Shown here one piece after another: positions 16,849-20,000 of a DNA stretch of 20,000 bases. Positions within the stretch are counted from its first letter, which is position 1; each line of letters starts with the position of its first letter. The stretch comes from Armadillidium nasatum (lineage: Eukaryota; Arthropoda; Malacostraca; Isopoda; Armadillidiidae), in NCBI GenBank assembly GCA_009176605.1, contig SEYY01018514.1:35001-55000 (forward strand). Direction: 5' to 3'. Below the pieces are notes generated by a model. It was not told the DNA's origin. It saw nothing but the letters and a program-made list of their open reading frames with translations, and did no database searches. Made by a program: the position numbers and the translations under genes.

Positions 16849-17912
16849 ATGGAACCGAAGGAGGTGGTAGAGAAATATTACTATGATGTAAAACAGCCCC
16901 ACAGTTTTGGAGGTCTTACTAGATTTGCCTCTCAATTCCCTCAAGTTAATAAAAAAGACTTGAAAGAATACCTAGCTGGGGAAGATGCTTATACTCTGCA
17001 TATGCCTGCCCGTAAAAAGTTTAAGAGCCGTAAAACTGAAGTGTATGACACTGATCATACTTGGCAGCTAGACTTAACAGATATGATTAAGTATAGTTCA
17101 TATAATGAAGGGTATCGTTATATTTTATTTGTAATTGATGTGTATTCAAGGTATTTATGGCTGAAGCCTCTAAAAGATAAAAAAGGACCTACTGTAGCTA
17201 AAGCTGTGAGAGAGATAATTAATGAAGATGACAGATATCCTGCTTATATGTGGACGGATAAAGGGACAGAGTTTTCGGGTAAAGAATTCCAAGCTATTGT
17301 AGAAAAATATGACATAGGCTATTATAATACATTTTCAGTGAATAAAGCTGCAATAGTTGAACGTGTACAACGAACTATCAAAGAAAGAATGCATAGATAT
17401 TTCACAAAAATGAATACATTTAGATACATAAACATATTAAATGACTTGGCATATTCTTATAACCGTTCATTTCACCGTACAATTAAGAAAACACCACTTG
17501 AAATGATATCAACAAGACCTGAATTAAACAATATCGAAATTGAAATTAAAGATAAAACAGGTATTAAAGTGGGTGATTATGTTCGTGTATCAAGATCAGC
17601 AGACAAGTTTAAGAAAGGATATACAGCAAACTTGGTCTCAGGAAGTGTTTCAAGTAGAAAACATAAAAGATTTTCCAAAAGATGGTTTAAAATTATACTA
17701 TCTTAAAGATTTAAGTGGAGAAACAGTAAAGGGTGGGTTTTATAAACAGGAGGTACAGAAAAATACGTTTTGACCCAAACCAGGCTTATAAAATAGAAAA
17801 AATATTAGGGTCAAAGGGCAAAGGAAAAAATAAAATGTACCTCGTAAAATGGAAAGGATACCCCGACAAATTTAACAGTTATATAAAAGCGTCAGAAGTA
17901 AGAAAACATTAA
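16849..17912 (+). pseudogene. Polinton DDE integrase with chromodomain, frameshifted
   Basis: The retroviral-type integrase inserts the element DNA into host chromosomes. The first ATG in frame is at 16849. Catalytic residues appear as D75 (QLDLTDM), D136 (WTDKGTEF) and E170 (AAIVERVQRTIKERM). The core continues through HRYFTKMNTFRYINILNDL to the SYNRSFHRTIKKTPLEM block, the expected end of the domain. Near 17630 the reading passes to the +1 frame (FQVENIKDFPKDGLKLYYLK) and near 17770 to the third frame. That third stretch is a C-terminal chromodomain (YLVKWKGYPDKFNSYI), stopping at 17912. The two shifts break the protein after the catalytic core; no other in-frame stop interrupts it. It could be a mutated copy or contain assembly indels. 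Confidence 0.85.
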
Positions 17913-17930
17913 TCATTCTATGCAAGTAAA

Positions 17931-18891
17931 ATGGAGAGTGAAGATCATTTTTATTTAACGCTGCCTTCAACAGCTTCTATGGAATTACATCCGAATAATA
18001 AAGTTTCAGACTTTACTACAGAGTTAATATTTCCCATACAAATAGAAAGAGAGAAGTATGAGATAGGAGTTATGTGAAGTGATTTTAGACGTAGATGTTG
18101 AAAATGTATCATCTCGGTATTCGGCCTTTGTAATTTTTAGAAGTGCTAAATTTGTTAAAGAAGGATTAAAAATAAAAGGTGTTAAGGGATTGGATATTGT
18201 AAAGCATGGAAAAGATGATTTTTATTGGGAAGAGTTTACAGTAAAAAGAGGAAAATACGAATCTCTCGATGACCTGTTTGGATATTTTAACAGTAAATTT
18301 TTATCAAGCCGAATTTGTAGCGATTTATTTTTTCAAGTTAAAAAAATACCTAATACGGAATTCGAACTCGTAACTTTAAAATCGGTTGTGGAAACTAATC
18401 TGAAAGAAAAAAGATTGTTTAGTTTTCATAAAGCTCCATGGATGGAAAAGTGTATTTTTGTACCCAATGTATCATTTGAAGATATAAAAGGAAATGATTC
18501 AATAATACGTTCTACATTATATACTTTAATGATACACATCCCCAGTGTAAAAGAATATCTAGAGCGTAGCGATGTAAAAGCGGATGCAGCAGCTTCCATA
18601 CAACTCGTATGTAAACCTTCAGACTTGTTTGAGGTTCCGGGCATGGCTTATATATATTCCGACATTGTGGATCATCAGTATGTCGGGAATACAAAATCAC
18701 CACTTCTGAGAGTGGTTCATATACCTCCAGGAAGGAAAGTTATAACATTTCCCACAGTACATTATTTACCCTTAAGTAAATCGTACCTGAACTCTATAAG
18801 GATTTATATAAGAAACGTTGAAGGGGACCCGTATCCATTTACTTACGGATCTGCACTGTGTAAAGTCCATATAAGGAAGAAGCTCCGCTAA
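17931..18891 (+). pseudogene. Polinton capsid-type protein (likely minor capsid/penton-like), frameshifted
   Basis: The gene starts 18 bp after the integrase stop. The first 48 codons (17931-18077, YLTLPSTASMELHPNNKVSD) are a conserved N-terminal signature of a capsid-type protein in invertebrate Polinton-like elements. A one-base shift near 18073 moves the rest to another frame, open to 18891 (about 270 aa). Near the C-terminus are HQYVGNTKSPLLRVVHIPPG and YLPLSKSYLNSIRIYIRN, typical of the same family, ending in a basic tail KVHIRKKLR. Total length near 320 aa. Whether it forms vertices or another minor capsid part is inferred from family and context. Only one break is seen. Confidence 0.7.
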
Positions 18892-18949
18892 ATAATAATA
18901 ACAATAATAACAAATAATAACAACAATAGTAATAAATAATAATAATAAA
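18892..18949. repeat. AAT/AAC-rich spacer
   Basis: The short gap between two element genes consists of interleaved AAT and AAC triplets, a degenerate trinucleotide repeat. Confidence 0.85.
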
Positions 18950-19307
18950 ATGGAAGGAGAAAGAGTATTTAGGGGTTATAAAATGCAGAGAGGATATGGA
19001 CTTGGAGGCTTTTTTCGCCAAGTTAATGCGTGGGGCAATACCCTTACTTAAAACAGGAAGCAAATACGTGGCTAAAAAAATGTTAAAGACCGGTGTAAAT
19101 ACTCTACGTGACGTCATGGGAGGAGTAAATCCTCGTACAGCCTTTAAAAGACGTATAGCTGACACTTCGGACGAAATGCTGGATGACGTCAAACTAAAAA
19201 TACGAAGTAAAATGAGTGGTAACGGAATTAGAAAGAAGAAAAAAATAATTAAAAAGAAGAAAAAGAAGATAATAAAGAAAAAAGAAAACGATGTGTTTGC
19301 TATTTAG
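18950..19307 (+). pseudogene. Small Gly-rich to basic virion-type protein, frameshifted
   Basis: The first ATG at 18950 opens a 33-codon frame with YKMQRGYGLGGFFR, after which it stops at 19049-19051. The frame at 18996-19307 takes over in or near the T run around 19010 and continues with RGAIPLLKTGSKYVAKKMLK, KTGVNTLRDVMGG and a very Lys-rich tail. A GYGLGGFF start followed by an amphipathic helix and basic tail is familiar from small virion proteins of Polinton-like elements. Similarity of role to adenovirus core or membrane-acting minor proteins is speculative. One shift breaks it. Confidence 0.65.
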
Positions 19308-19324
19308 ACTTATGTTTATCCATG

Positions 19325-19425
<101 letters not shown>

Positions 19426-19494
19426 AGATAATAAAGAATAAGATGGAAAAATTCGTTGTATCTTTTCCCTTTTCGGAGAAAAAATGTTTAAAGA

Positions 19495-19498
<4 letters not shown>

Positions 19499-19585
<87 letters not shown>
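19499..19585. repeat. (TA)n microsatellite 50 bp upstream of the last capsid-type gene
   Basis: TA tract of about 87 bp. A frame opened by an ATG at 19443 ([14 protein letters not shown]) passes through it without a stop and continues in frame into the capsid-type gene at 19635. Confidence 0.96.
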
Positions 19586-19587
<2 letters not shown>

Positions 19588-19634
19588 CTCATAATATCAT
19601 TCGTCATTATTCATTCGCTGTTCATAGAAGCAAG

Positions 19635-20000
19635 ATGTACTTCCTCCACCCTGCTAGTTCTGCCTGTTGTAAAACAGAATTAGATCTGTTCTCTGTCAAT
19701 CCTACACAGACTAGCGTAGAGGAGAACAACTTTATCAGTATTAATCCCATTCATTCTATTACAAATATCGATGTGCCCCTTGAATTTAATATTCCTGGAA
19801 CTTCAGACCAGTACCTCGATCCATCAAATGTATTTTTATACTTAAAAGTAAAGTTGGTGAACTCTCAAGGCGGTCAGACTTACCTAGCGCTGACGAACAT
19901 CTCCTATTCCCAGAATCGAATTTTCTGTATACTTGCTTTAATCATATCGAGGTATTTTTAAATGAAACGTCTTTAGGCGCATCATCTGCAAGTTATCCAT
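19635..20000 (+). pseudogene. Polinton capsid-type protein (F54H12.2-like, probable major capsid), partial and frameshifted
   Basis: The likely start is ATG at 19635, because the family signature begins here: [20 protein letters not shown], then TQTSV, then [20 protein letters not shown]. These blocks match proteins often annotated as uncharacterised F54H12.2-like in invertebrates, which sit in Polinton-like elements and probably form the main capsid. The frame ends at 19961, but near 19917 the family sequence passes to another frame ([20 protein letters not shown]) that stays open to the window edge. So there is one shift, and the C-terminal majority lies outside the window. An upstream in-frame ATG at 19443 would add an Ile-Tyr repeat leader and is unlikely to be the native start. 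Confidence 0.72.

Noticed and set aside
18426-18703. Minus-strand frames of 63-72 codons inside the capsid-type gene
   Set aside because: Shadows of the plus-strand gene, which carries the recognisable family blocks.

Overview
The window looks like repeat-dominated nuclear DNA from an invertebrate, most likely a decapod crustacean. I infer this from the non-LTR retrotransposon family, which I recognise from crab and shrimp genomes, and from the very heavy load of (TA)n microsatellites. No search was run. No host gene, tRNA or rRNA could be supported. About 20 (TA)n tracts, the longest about 650 bp, make up roughly 18 percent of the window by hand count. They produce most of the long open frames, because a TA repeat has no stop codon in any frame and reads as Ile-Tyr.

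Layout. 1-2.6 kb is AT-rich DNA with (TTA)n and (TA)n repeats and nothing codable. 2.7-5.4 kb is a decayed but end-to-end non-LTR retrotransposon on the plus strand: 5' leader, apurinic-type endonuclease, reverse transcriptase, and a 3' end that runs straight into (TA)n. 6.1-6.7 kb is a minus-strand piece of the same family. 7.45-8.53 kb holds two head-to-head fragments of a Penelope-like element (RT with RYVDD, and a GIY-YIG endonuclease). 8.57-8.85 kb is a third retrotransposon fragment, again ending in (TA)n. 9.3-10.97 kb is a fourth copy, on the minus strand, with a 380-bp TA tract inside its endonuclease region. 11-12.6 kb is mostly TA tracts. 12.64-14.25 kb has an imperfect hairpin, a G-run block, a 25-bp repeat carrying a CRE-like palindrome, and a tandem duplication of about 320 bp with a GC-rich stem.

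14.5-20.0 kb is the most interesting part: a Polinton/Maverick-type (adintovirus-like) virus-like transposon, all genes on the plus strand and running off the right edge. In order: packaging ATPase, small basic protein with a hydrophobic tail, poly-Gln protein with a conserved C-terminal block, DDE integrase with chromodomain, a capsid-type protein, a Gly-rich-to-basic virion-type protein, and the start of a second capsid-type protein. The first three are intact and joined by overlapping stop/start codons. The other four each carry one or more frameshifts but few or no point stops, so the copy is either young and recently broken or carries assembly indels. (TA)n tracts sit in its intergenic gaps and one has grown in frame upstream of the last capsid-type gene. 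DNA polymerase B, the protease and the terminal inverted repeats were not seen and may lie outside the window.

Taken together, the window suggests a genome in which retroelements and TA microsatellites spread together: retrotransposon 5' and 3' ends repeatedly abut TA tracts, and TA tracts also appear inside elements.
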